Assembly (NCBI GenBank): GCA_964444065.1
Contig: CAYUFL010000004.1
Location: 1 to 64,000, forward strand
From: JBGMEA01 sp964444065
GTDB taxonomy: Bacteria > Bacillota > Clostridia > Eubacteriales > Anaerofustaceae
Direction of reading: 5' to 3'
Length of the DNA: 64,000 nucleotides
The position numbers and the translations under genes were made by a program. The notes under the pieces are model-generated. The model made no database searches. It was given only the letters and a program-made list of their open reading frames with translations, and was not told the DNA's origin. The number at the start of each line of letters is the position of its first letter. Positions within the stretch are counted from its first letter, which is position 1. Shown here one piece after another: positions 14,678 to 22,626 of the stretch.

Positions 14678-15414
14678 GTGCGCAACGAGAACTTTATATC
14701 AAGGCAATCAAACTGGACAGAGAACGTCCGTATGAAGACAGCTATGCCTTTCATATTCCTGTTCTGAGCGGGTTTGAAGAACTGCGTATTTCAAAACCGG
14801 TTACGTTCTTTGCGGGGGAAAACGGAATGGGCAAATCAACCCTGCTCGAAGCGATTGCCGCTGCTTACGGATTCAACGCGGAAGGCGGAACGAAGAATTT
14901 TCATTTTGCGTCAAAGGAAACACACTCGGAACTTTATCGGAGTATCCTGCTCGCAAAAGGAACAAAAAAACCGAACGGCGGATTTTTTCTGCGCGCCGAA
15001 AGCTTTTACAATGTCGCAACCGAAATTGACCGATTGGAAGAAATCGGACCGATGCTGCAAAGTTACGGGGGAAAATCTCTGCACAGTCAATCGCACGGGG
15101 AGAGCTTTCTGTCTTTGGTACTGAACCGATTCGGCGGAAACGGACTCTATTTGTTGGATGAGCCGGAAGCTGCGCTTTCGGTGCAGAGTCAGCTTGCTCT
15201 GCTCGGACGCATGGATGCGCTGGTGAAATGTAATGCGCAGTTTATCATCGCTACACATTCGCCGATTCTGCTTGCTTATCCCGATGCGGATATTTATGTT
15301 TTTAACGGAAACGGTATTACGAAAACACCTTATAAAGAAACCGAAGCGTATACACTCAGCAAGCAGTTTCTGGATCAGCCCGAGCGGATGATGCGGTATT
15401 TGTTTGAGCCGTGA
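14674..15414 (+). CDS. ABC-type AAA ATPase (COG3910-like)
   Basis: The 246-residue protein is a soluble ABC/SMC-like ATPase: Walker A GENGMGKST (48-56), signature-like SHGESF (140-145), Walker B LYLLDEPE (158-165) and H-loop His195 in ATHSP. It has no membrane partner, matching the stand-alone predicted ATPase group COG3910, whose role is unknown. The start is GTG 14674, overlapping the previous stop (GTGA) and placed 10 bases after GGGAGGAGG. A shared terminator separates it from guaB. Confidence 0.85.
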   Translation: MSAQRELYIKAIKLDRERPYEDSYAFHIPVLSGFEELRISKPVTFFAGENGMGKSTLLEAIAAAYGFNAEGGTKNFHFASKETHSELYRSILLAKGTKKPNGGFFLRAESFYNVATEIDRLEEIGPMLQSYGGKSLHSQSHGESFLSLVLNRFGGNGLYLLDEPEAALSVQSQLALLGRMDALVKCNAQFIIATHSPILLAYPDADIYVFNGNGITKTPYKETEAYTLSKQFLDQPERMMRYLFEP

Positions 15415-15429
15415 GCATAAATTTGGAGT

Positions 15430-15464
15430 AAAAAAAGCAGGAGATCAATTTCTCCTGCTTTTTT
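15430..15464. terminator. Bidirectional terminator between the ATPase gene and guaB
   Basis: AAGCAGGAGA (15435-15444) pairs with TCTCCTGCTT (15451-15460), flanked by A and T runs, and serves both convergent genes. Confidence 0.92.
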
Positions 15465-15495
15465 GTATCTATTTTGTTTTGCGTACATTCGCGCA

Positions 15496-17004
15496 TTATT
15501 TCATGGGAATGCTGTTGATGTCCTTGAGCACAACGTCGTGCGCACCGCCCTCTGTGATGCTGACTGCGGAAACAAGGGTTAGTTTCGCTTTCTGCTGCAA
15601 TTCCGGTATGGTGAGCGCACCGCAGTTGCACATGGTGGAACGGACTTTGTACAGCGTCGTGTTCAGATTATCCCGCAGGCTGCCGGCATACGGTACATAC
15701 GAGTCAACACCTTCTTCAAATGAGAGTTTGGATTCTCCTCCCATATCATAACGCTGCCAGTTGCGTGCACGCTCCGAACCTTCACCCCAATATTCTTTCA
15801 TATAACTGCCGTTTACCATCACTCTGTTCGTCGGGCTTTCGTCAAAACGGGCAAAATATCTGCCCAGCATGCAGAAATCGCTCCCCATCGCCAATGCCAG
15901 CGTGAGGTGATAATCATGCACAATCCCGCCGTCGGAACAAATCGGGATATAAACGCCGGTTTCTTCGAAATATTCGTTGCGTGCGTTTGCCACTTCGATA
16001 ACGGCAGTTGCCTGACCACGCCCGATGCCTTTTGCTTCTCTGGTGATGCAGATTGCGCCGCCGCCGATACCGACTTTGATGAAGTCAGCACCCGCATCTG
16101 CGAGAAAGCGGAATCCTTCTCTGTCGATGACATTGCCTGCGCCGACTTTTACGCTTTCGCCGTATTTTTCACGGATAAATGCGATCGTTAATTTCTGCCA
16201 TTCCGTATAGCCTTCGGAAGAGTCGATGCACAGGATATCAGCTCCCGCATCAACCAGTGCAGGTACACGCTGCGCGTAATCCTTTGTGTTGATGCCTGCA
16301 CCGACAAGATAGCGCTGTGCGGAGTCAAGCAGTTCAAGCGGGTTTTCTTTGTGCAGGTCATAGTCTTTTCGGAATACGAAAGAAGTCAGTCTGGTGTTGT
16401 TGTCGAGGATCGGCAGGCAGTTCAGTTTATTGTCCCAGATAATATCATTTGCTTCCTGCAAACTGATGCCTTCTTTTGCGTAAATAATATGATCCAGCGG
16501 GGTCATGAATTCGCTGACTTTTGTGCTTGGATCAAGACGGCTGACACGGTAATCTCTGCTGGTGATAATGCCCAAAAGCTTGCCGTTGAGCGTTCCGTCA
16601 TCCGTTACGGCTGTGGTGGAATGCCCGGTCTTCGCTTTCAGCGCCAACAAATCTGCCAGGCTCTGATCCGGTCGGATATTGGAATCGCTGGAGACGAACC
16701 CTGCCTTGTAGCGTTTTACTTTTTTGACCATTTCCGCCTGTCGTTCGACAGACTGAGAACCGTAGATAAAAGAAATGCCGCCTTCCCGTGCGAGCGCAAC
16801 TGCCATATTATCGTCCGATACGGATTGCATGATCGCTGAAGCAAGCGGAATATTGATCGAAAGAGACGGCTGTTCGCCTTTTCTGTATTTCGTAATCGGT
16901 GTTTTCAATGAAGTATTCCCGGGCATACAATCAGTCGAAGAATATCCCGGGATTAACAGATATTCGCTGAATGTGTGGGAAGGCTCTTCAATGTAATGTG
17001 CCAT
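15496..17004 (-). CDS. guaB: IMP dehydrogenase, Tritrichomonas-foetus-like type
   Basis: The 502-residue enzyme oxidises IMP to XMP with NAD+, the committed step of GMP synthesis. The catalytic loop reads GIGGGAICITREAKGIGRGQ, with the nucleophile at Cys319, and the flap dyad is Arg418-Tyr419 in NWQRYDMGG; these numbers equal those of the T. foetus enzyme as I remember it. Two CBS modules lie at about residues 100-220 (RPDQSLADLL, FMTPLDHI). The loop differs from the usual bacterial GPGSICTTR, and the C-terminal half (KEYWGEGSERARNWQRYD, STMCNCGAL) closely follows the protozoan sequence. ATG at 17004 follows GAGGTAAATAAAGC. It is a single gene. Confidence 0.96.
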   Translation of the reverse strand: MAHYIEEPSHTFSEYLLIPGYSSTDCMPGNTSLKTPITKYRKGEQPSLSINIPLASAIMQSVSDDNMAVALAREGGISFIYGSQSVERQAEMVKKVKRYKAGFVSSDSNIRPDQSLADLLALKAKTGHSTTAVTDDGTLNGKLLGIITSRDYRVSRLDPSTKVSEFMTPLDHIIYAKEGISLQEANDIIWDNKLNCLPILDNNTRLTSFVFRKDYDLHKENPLELLDSAQRYLVGAGINTKDYAQRVPALVDAGADILCIDSSEGYTEWQKLTIAFIREKYGESVKVGAGNVIDREGFRFLADAGADFIKVGIGGGAICITREAKGIGRGQATAVIEVANARNEYFEETGVYIPICSDGGIVHDYHLTLALAMGSDFCMLGRYFARFDESPTNRVMVNGSYMKEYWGEGSERARNWQRYDMGGESKLSFEEGVDSYVPYAGSLRDNLNTTLYKVRSTMCNCGALTIPELQQKAKLTLVSAVSITEGGAHDVVLKDINSIPMK

Positions 17005-17205
17005 GCTTTATTTACCTCGTTTGATTTTTGTTTTCTGCGTGTGTTCTGCTCACGCGGGTAGGGTAGAATGACGTCTGCGTTTTTTCTTATTTACTATTAT
17101 AAAGCTTTGTGCGTATGATGCAACAGAAAATCACCGCAAAAAAAAAGATCGCAGTCTTTAGGCGGGTTTCTTATGTTTTTTATTGAACCATGGGCATACA
17201 AAATG

Positions 17206-17251
17206 TTAAAATGCAAACGAGGCATTCTCAGCGCGGCAATGCCTCGTTTGC
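17206..17251 (-). terminator. Terminator of the AbiE-like operon
   Basis: GCAAACGAGGCATT (17213-17226) and AATGCCTCGTTTGC (17238-17251) form a perfect 14-bp stem immediately after the toxin stop codon; on the minus strand it is followed by ATTTT. Confidence 0.8.
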
Positions 17252-17252
17252 T

Positions 17253-18269
17253 TCATTGCCGAGAAGCAAACGAGATTTGATTGATTGCGGTTTCCAAGCT
17301 TGAAATGGATTGCATTAACTCGTCAAAAGAAGGATATTTACCGAACAACATTTCAGTCATACCTTCATAGTCATTCCGCAAAGTTTTAAAACGAGAACTC
17401 GGCGGAATGAGTTTTATTGAACCTGGTAAGGCTTCCTCATATTTTGCCCAGGCTCTTGGGTAGAATTTCATTTTAAAATCAACAACTTTTTGGAGCAGAT
17501 TAAGCTGCCTTAATGCAACAGTCTTATACTCTGATTGCGCGATGCAGTGTAAGTCATAGTAGTGACGGGAATATCTCATTGGCATATCAAGATGTTCAGG
17601 TCGGTTCGCTTCATGGTGCAGTATCGTGACTTTCTCCCAAAAGGTTCTTTCCGCTGAACAGGCAAAAACGGAGATAGATGGAATTTGCACCAATTTAGGA
17701 TAATATTCAAAGATATAAGGTGTGATGGTCCTTTCAACTGCAGGCGTCCAAGCAGCTAATGAGCCTATCTCCAAGCGGATTGACTGTAAAATGGACTCCA
17801 TACTGAAAAGTTGCGGATAATGGAAACTGACGGTTTGCGGGTCTGATCTTTCAATTTCAGCATTTGCTTCTTTGCCAATAATAGTTGATAAGTCCGAGAT
17901 AAAGATCGGCAGAAACTCATTGGCAAGGAAAACTTCGACTTTCGCATTTGATTCTTTATTAAAAGCATCCTGCTTTGTCTTTGATCGCTCCTGCCACGGT
18001 TCGTCCTTTTCATACCCCAGCAATCTCCAATCCAAAATCAGGTCAATATCCTCGGAAAATCGCTTTATTAGATTGAAGCACTTGGAAAGGCTCGTTCCTC
18101 CCTTGAAAGTTAAATACTTCTGAAAGCGGCTTTTATCAAAAAGGTAATCCAGTATCAAGCAAACCCAATAATCCTTTTCAATAATGGCTTCATGAACACC
18201 CATTTTTTGAGCGGTGTTACGAAAAATAGTGCGTTGTTCTTCCTCGGACAGCTTCAAGATGCTGTACAT
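17253..18269 (-). CDS. AbiEii-type nucleotidyltransferase toxin
   Basis: The 338-residue protein belongs to the AbiEii/AbiGii family of DNA-polymerase-beta-like nucleotidyltransferases, the toxins of type IV toxin-antitoxin and phage abortive-infection systems. Motif I is FKGGTSLSK (55-63) and motif II is RFSEDIDL (70-77), with Asp75 and Asp77 as metal ligands. The later ERTFWEKVTILHHEA and RHYYDLH segments are also typical. The start lies one base after the stop of the upstream regulator gene, so the pair is translationally linked. Length agrees with the family. Confidence 0.9.
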   Translation of the reverse strand: MYSILKLSEEEQRTIFRNTAQKMGVHEAIIEKDYWVCLILDYLFDKSRFQKYLTFKGGTSLSKCFNLIKRFSEDIDLILDWRLLGYEKDEPWQERSKTKQDAFNKESNAKVEVFLANEFLPIFISDLSTIIGKEANAEIERSDPQTVSFHYPQLFSMESILQSIRLEIGSLAAWTPAVERTITPYIFEYYPKLVQIPSISVFACSAERTFWEKVTILHHEANRPEHLDMPMRYSRHYYDLHCIAQSEYKTVALRQLNLLQKVVDFKMKFYPRAWAKYEEALPGSIKLIPPSSRFKTLRNDYEGMTEMLFGKYPSFDELMQSISSLETAINQISFASRQ

Positions 18270-18270
18270 A

Positions 18271-18879
18271 TCAGTCCCCTTTACAAATTTGTCTTATAAC
18301 TTGATAAACCCAAACCGTCGTAGGCTTGGCCTCACTCAATAATTTTTGCTGTTCGTTTTTTGTCAATAATGTTCTGATTTTTTCAATCGCCGCATTTTCA
18401 ACATTCCCCTTGCCAAGAGCCTTGATGCCTTGAATTATCAAGGCGGTCTTGTAACTCATTCCGGTGATTTCCCGGTTATTGCGATGCTTAAATTCAATAG
18501 TGATGTTGTCAAGCTCAAAGCTATTATATGCTCCATCGCTGATGTAGCTCCACTTGGCAGAAACTTGTGTAGATAAGCCCAGCATATTTAAAGCGGTTGT
18601 TCCTGACGGGGCAATATTCCAGTTGAATTTCCGCGCTATCGCCATTGCTACTTGATGCGGAGAGGGCGTTTCGTGCTCCTTCAAAAGCGCACTAAATCGC
18701 GGACAGTAATATATGCCGCGCAGGATTTTCTTTATTTTCCCATCATCAGACAAACGATTCAAAGCTTTGCGAACAATTTCATAATCCGCGATATCCAAAA
18801 AATCGTTAGCTATAAAGACGGCATCATTTCCAAGCTCATCAAGTCGTTTTTTTAATTTTTCTGTATTGATGTCACGCAT
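18271..18879 (-). CDS. AbiEi-like antitoxin / transcriptional regulator (DUF6088 type)
   Basis: The 202-residue protein has an N-terminal winged helix (DYEIVRKALNRLSDDGKIKKILRGIYYCP, the classic AbiEi wing) and a C-terminal domain with the block WNIAPSGTTALNMLGLSTQVS. In AbiE systems this protein represses the operon and blocks the toxin indirectly. I start it at ATG 18879, behind AAGGAGAG; the longer frame would read through the operator and promoter. The operator at 18892-18927 lies directly upstream, and the toxin gene follows by one base. Confidence 0.88.
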   Translation of the reverse strand: MRDINTEKLKKRLDELGNDAVFIANDFLDIADYEIVRKALNRLSDDGKIKKILRGIYYCPRFSALLKEHETPSPHQVAMAIARKFNWNIAPSGTTALNMLGLSTQVSAKWSYISDGAYNSFELDNITIEFKHRNNREITGMSYKTALIIQGIKALGKGNVENAAIEKIRTLLTKNEQQKLLSEAKPTTVWVYQVIRQICKGD

Positions 18880-18891
18880 ATCAAGCTCTCC

Positions 18892-18927
18892 TTTCGTCCC
18901 AAATATCATATAATTTTTGGGACGAAA
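18892..18927. promoter_or_regulatory. 12-bp palindromic operator of the AbiE operon
   Basis: TTTCGTCCCAAA (18892-18903) and TTTGGGACGAAA (18916-18927) are perfect inverted copies around an AT-rich 12-base centre that carries a -10-like TATGAT on the minus strand. The proximal arm abuts the ribosome site of the antitoxin gene. This fits autorepression by an AbiEi-type protein, which is known to bind inverted repeats in its promoter. Confidence 0.75.
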
Positions 18928-19083
18928 AATCAAGTGGCTGATTGTATAAAAAAAGAAAAGAAGCCACAAAACCTGTGACATCTCTCTTTCCCGTATCGGT
19001 CTGGGGTATGGTTCAATAAATTTCTCTATTAAACCGCGTCTTTCCTGCAATCCTTTTTATTCATTCCTATGTTCCGATCTCCT

Positions 19084-19716
19084 TTAATATTCTCTTTTGA
19101 GACGGGTGATCGTATTTTTTACAACCGGTATCAGCATAATCAGAACCGTGAGCATGCCTTCCAGTCCGATGTAGGTGATATTGTAAAGAAAAGACCATGT
19201 CCATGCATGATAGCCCTCGGGTGTATATGCCGCGAAAAAAAGGGCACCGGAGAGAAAACTGACAAGAAACCTGCCAAAGATGGAGACAAGATAGCCCACG
19301 ATCATACCGTTTTTCCGGTTTCTGAAAAATCCGCCGATTCCAAGCATACCGAAAGCAACCGGGTAATCCATCAAAATCTGAAGCGGATAATAAGCGGACG
19401 GATTGAACAGGAAATTCAGCAGACCGAATGCGACACCTGCGAGTATTCCTTGCTTTGGTCCGAGGATATATCCGATCAAGAAAAGGAAAAACATCGAGAA
19501 GAATGTTGCGCTTCCTCCTTGCGGAAGATGAATATGCGGCAGAATATTGTTTGCGACAAAAGCAATCGCAATCAGCAGCGCCGAAAGGGCAAGTGCTTTA
19601 CCATTTGATTTTTTCTCTGTTCCGCCGAGCAAAAAAATAAGCACCAGGAGCAGAATGACTGCAGCAGCGGTGATAAGCTGTCCTGTTGTGCTTTCAAAAA
19701 AAGTTTGTAAATCCAT
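19084..19716 (-). CDS. thiT: Thiamine transporter ThiT (ECF S component)
   Basis: The 210-residue membrane protein has the ThiT/YuaJ signature: LPQGGSATFFSMFFLFLIG, GPKQGILAGVAFGLLNFLF and LMDYPVAFGMLGIGGFF, with an aromatic and acidic set that lines the thiamine pocket. ThiT is the substrate-capture subunit of an energy-coupling-factor importer; the shared EcfAA'T genes are not here. Its TPP riboswitch upstream independently supports thiamine as the substrate. The ATG follows AGGAGG plus eight T, where the ribosome site is half of a hairpin. Confidence 0.95.
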   Translation of the reverse strand: MDLQTFFESTTGQLITAAAVILLLVLIFLLGGTEKKSNGKALALSALLIAIAFVANNILPHIHLPQGGSATFFSMFFLFLIGYILGPKQGILAGVAFGLLNFLFNPSAYYPLQILMDYPVAFGMLGIGGFFRNRKNGMIVGYLVSIFGRFLVSFLSGALFFAAYTPEGYHAWTWSFLYNITYIGLEGMLTVLIMLIPVVKNTITRLKREY

Positions 19717-19745
19717 AAAAAAAACCTCCTAAAAATATGGAGGGT
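19717..19745 (-). promoter_or_regulatory. Expression platform of the TPP riboswitch (sequesters the ribosome site)
   Basis: On the minus strand CCTCC (complement of 19739-19743) pairs with GGAGG (complement of 19725-19729), which is the ribosome site of thiT. Eight U follow directly and run into the start codon. The hairpin could therefore act both as a terminator and as a ribosome-site lock. Confidence 0.6.
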
Positions 19746-19760
19746 AACTAGAAATAAATC

Positions 19761-19840
19761 TGCTTCCCTACGTCGGTCGTTAACCGAATCAGGTCGTAAG
19801 GGTATCATCTCAGCCGTCCGTGCGGCACCCCCAGCAACTT
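19761..19840 (-). promoter_or_regulatory. TPP riboswitch (THI element)
   Basis: Read on the minus strand, the leader contains the conserved TPP aptamer blocks GGGGTGCC, GGCTGAGATGATACCC, ACCTGATTCGGTTAA and GACGTAGGGAAGCA in the right order. Thiamine pyrophosphate binding is expected to switch off thiT. Confidence 0.96.
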
Positions 19841-20009
19841 TAATTTTTATTATAACAGAATTTGAGTATTCTGTCAAATCGGATGGTACCTCGTTTCGGC
19901 GATATAGAGGGTGTGAATTGTCTCAACAAAGCGCAAATCCAAAACAGCGGATTTGCACTTTCTGATATTTGTTTGATGTTAGTATGATGGGTGCAGACTT
20001 TTGGTTATT

Positions 20010-21017
20010 TTATATCATTCCCGTCAGATGCTGCACCAGAAGCGACATGCCCGCAACCGCGATCCAACACAGCAGCCCAAGCAGGATCGGTCGGATTCCA
20101 TTTGTCAGCAGCTTCTTCAGGTTCGTATTCAGCCCGATGGCACTCATCGCCATCACGATCATAAATTTACCGACGGAAACAAGCGTGCCCGACACGGAGG
20201 CGGGCATACCAAGAAACGTGTTGATAAGTGCGGCTGCCAGAAATCCGAGCACAAACCAAGGAAAAATTCGCGCGAAATGAAAAGATTCGCCTTCTTTTTT
20301 TGCAGATTTTCGCGATGTGTAAACGGCAAGGACGAGCGTGATCGGAACGATCATCAGCGTGCGGGTCAGTTTTACAATCGTTGCCAACTGAAGTGCGGTG
20401 GAATTACCCGCAGTTTCGCTCCACGATACGCCTGCCGCGACGACCGAGGAGGTGTCATTGATCGCCGTACCAGCCCACATGCCAAAGCCTGTGTCGGAAA
20501 GTCCGAACAGATGTCCGAGTGCGGGAAAGATAAAGACAGCGATGATGTTAAACAGGAAGATTGTTGAAATCGACTGCGCGATTTCTTCATCGCTCGCGCC
20601 GATCACAGGTGCGGTTGCCGCAATGGCGGAGCCGCCGCAGATGGAGGTGCCGATACCGACAAGCGTCGCGGTCTTGCCTTCGATCTTCAAGGCTTTGCTC
20701 GCAAAATAAGCCACCAGAAAAGACGTGGTTAATGTGCTGATAATAATCAGCAGCGAATCTGCGCCTACCGTAAACACATAAAAGAGGTTCATTTCGAAAC
20801 CGAGCAGAATAATCGCGTACTGCAAAATCTTCTTTGACGTGTATTTGATCCCCATTTCAAAGTGTGACGGACGTTTGATTGCGGCTGTGATAATGCCGAT
20901 GACGATACCGAATACGGGACCGCCGACCACAGGGATCCGTTTGCCCAGAAGGGACGACGGAACAGCAATTGCCAGACACATCAGTATGCCGGGGAGGTAT
21001 TGTTTGAATTTACTCAT
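20010..21017 (-). CDS. YeiH-family putative sulfate exporter
   Basis: The 335-residue protein has about ten membrane segments and the family blocks GIGTSICGGSAIAATAPVIGA and MWAGTAINDTSSVVAAG of PF03601. Some relatives export sulfite or taurine-derived sulfate; the substrate here is unproven. ATG 21017 follows GGAG with 8-base spacing; the longer frame extends across the divergent promoter region and was rejected. A LysR gene is divergently transcribed, the usual arrangement for this family. Confidence 0.85.
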   Translation of the reverse strand: MSKFKQYLPGILMCLAIAVPSSLLGKRIPVVGGPVFGIVIGIITAAIKRPSHFEMGIKYTSKKILQYAIILLGFEMNLFYVFTVGADSLLIIISTLTTSFLVAYFASKALKIEGKTATLVGIGTSICGGSAIAATAPVIGASDEEIAQSISTIFLFNIIAVFIFPALGHLFGLSDTGFGMWAGTAINDTSSVVAAGVSWSETAGNSTALQLATIVKLTRTLMIVPITLVLAVYTSRKSAKKEGESFHFARIFPWFVLGFLAAALINTFLGMPASVSGTLVSVGKFMIVMAMSAIGLNTNLKKLLTNGIRPILLGLLCWIAVAGMSLLVQHLTGMI

Positions 21018-21063
21018 GGGGTCAGCTCCATTCTGAAGGGAAAGATTAGCTTTATTGTAGTGC

Positions 21064-21111
21064 TTGACAAAGCAAAAGTAAAATACTATATTTAATATAA
21101 TAATCATAGTA
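21064..21111 (+). promoter_or_regulatory. LysR promoter with overlapping dyad in the yeiH-lysR intergenic region
   Basis: TTGACA (21064-21069) and TATATT (21087-21092) are separated by 17 bases and face the LysR gene. TACTAT (21084-21089) and ATAGTA (21106-21111) form a dyad overlapping the -10 box, a plausible LysR binding site for autorepression and control of divergent yeiH. Confidence 0.6.
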
Positions 21112-21135
21112 AAACGCCTATGTATTGGAGAAGTC

Positions 21136-22014
21136 ATGTCAATCCACCATTTGCGCATATTTTTATGCGTCACGGACGAACAAAGCATTTCAAAGGCTGC
21201 TAATCAGCTCATGATTTCGCAGCCTTCGGTCAGTCAGGTGATCGCGGAACTGGAGCGTCAGTACGGCGTGCGCTTGTTTGATCGTATCGGCAAGCGGATT
21301 TATATTACGGAGGCGGGCAGTTATCTTGCACGGTACGCCAGGCAGATTACCTCCATGTACGACGAAATGGAACGCGGTGTTGCTTCCAGCGAAGAAACCG
21401 GGCTGATTCGTATCGGTGCCAGCCTGACGGTCGGGAGTACCGTGCTGCCTGAATTGATCATAAAAATGCAGACGTGGCTGCCATCGCTGCAAATGCGTGT
21501 CGTTGTGAAAAATACGGCAGACATCGAGCGAATGCTTCTCTCGAACGAACTCGACCTTGCTTTGGTGGAAGGAAGCATTCATTCCGAAGATTTGCGCCAG
21601 GAGGCTGTCGCAGAGGATGAGGTGGCTCTGGTCTGCGGAAAGACGCATCCGTTATACGGAAAGCAGCGGATAGAAAAAGAAGATCTGAACGGGATTGATG
21701 TGATTTTAAGGGAACAGGGCAGCGGTACCAGAGAATTGTTTGAACGCACGATGATTGCGCACGATCTGAACTGGAGGCTCATTTGGGAATGCGCCGATTC
21801 TGACGGGATCGTAGCACCTGCGCTCCAGGGACTCGGCATCGGCGTCATTGCGAAGCGCCTTGTCGGACGGGAACTGGACGAAGGAATGCTGCAGTGCCTC
21901 GCGCTCGAAGATATCACTTTCATGCGCAGGTTCAGCCTGATTGCGCACAAAAACAAATATTTTTCTCCTCCTATGGAATTGTTCATGCAGATTGCACGCA
22001 ATCATTTCCTCTAA
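21136..22014 (+). CDS. LysR-family transcriptional regulator
   Basis: The 292-residue protein has an N-terminal winged helix-turn-helix (HHLRIFLCVTDEQSISKAANQLMISQPSVSQVIAELERQYGVRLFDR) and a C-terminal periplasmic-binding-protein-like effector domain with REQGSGTRELFE. The latter pattern is close to the CysB/CbbR/YeiE branch. It most likely controls the divergent yeiH-like exporter in response to a sulfur metabolite, by analogy with YeiE-YeiH; that is inference from position and branch. Confidence 0.92.
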   Translation: MSIHHLRIFLCVTDEQSISKAANQLMISQPSVSQVIAELERQYGVRLFDRIGKRIYITEAGSYLARYARQITSMYDEMERGVASSEETGLIRIGASLTVGSTVLPELIIKMQTWLPSLQMRVVVKNTADIERMLLSNELDLALVEGSIHSEDLRQEAVAEDEVALVCGKTHPLYGKQRIEKEDLNGIDVILREQGSGTRELFERTMIAHDLNWRLIWECADSDGIVAPALQGLGIGVIAKRLVGRELDEGMLQCLALEDITFMRRFSLIAHKNKYFSPPMELFMQIARNHFL

Positions 22015-22074
22015 ATACCCCTTTCTGTTTCGAAAAAGTTATCTTTTTGCTACAATAGAAAGAAAAAGACTGGG

Positions 22075-22605
22075 ATGGATATGGATCAGCAGCAAACCGA
22101 GCCAAAGAAGAAACTGCCGAAAGTCGGCATGCGCATTATCAAAACCGTCGTTGCGGTTTATCTGTGCTGCATCATTGACATTTTGCGCGCGCAGGAACCG
22201 TTTTACTCGATGATCGCTGCCATTCTCTGTATGCAGCCGGATCGGCAGACCAGTCTGAAGACAGGGCTGAACCGAACGATCGGTACGTTCATCGGCGGAA
22301 TTTACGGTATCATTCTGCTTTTCCTGGATCGCGCCTTTAATATAGAGAGTTCTCTATATGTTTATTATCTGATATTATCCCTGTTTCTGATTCCGCTCAT
22401 TTATACTGCCGTCTGTGTGAAAAAATCAACAGTGGCGTACATTACCTGCGTCGTGTTTCTGAGTATCACCGTCGCACATATCACGGATATCAATCCGTAT
22501 CTGTTCGCCGCCAACCGTATGCTTGATACGCTCATCGGTATCGGGGTGTCGCTGTTTGTCAATATTGTGCTGCCGGGCGGAGGGAAACAAATCAGTGAAA
22601 CATAA
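22075..22605 (+). CDS. FUSC/aromatic-acid-exporter-like membrane protein, short form
   Basis: The 176-residue protein has four to five hydrophobic segments and the ArAE/FUSC pattern: FYSMIAAILCMQPDRQTSLKTGLNRTIGTFIGGIYG and NRMLDTLIGIGVSLFVN. It corresponds to the N-terminal membrane domain only, without the cytosolic helical domain of full exporters. Two in-frame ATGs, 22075 and 22081, follow AGACTGGG; either may be used. The DUF1848 gene begins 21 bases downstream, suggesting a shared transcript, but the functional link is unknown. Confidence 0.75.
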   Translation: MDMDQQQTEPKKKLPKVGMRIIKTVVAVYLCCIIDILRAQEPFYSMIAAILCMQPDRQTSLKTGLNRTIGTFIGGIYGIILLFLDRAFNIESSLYVYYLILSLFLIPLIYTAVCVKKSTVAYITCVVFLSITVAHITDINPYLFAANRMLDTLIGIGVSLFVNIVLPGGGKQISET

Positions 22606-22626
22606 TATGTGCTCTAGGGGGATCGT

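Noticed and set aside
18880..19050. 57-codon upstream extension of the AbiEi-like gene
   Set aside because: It would encode the operator and ribosome site; ATG 18879 is correctly spaced.
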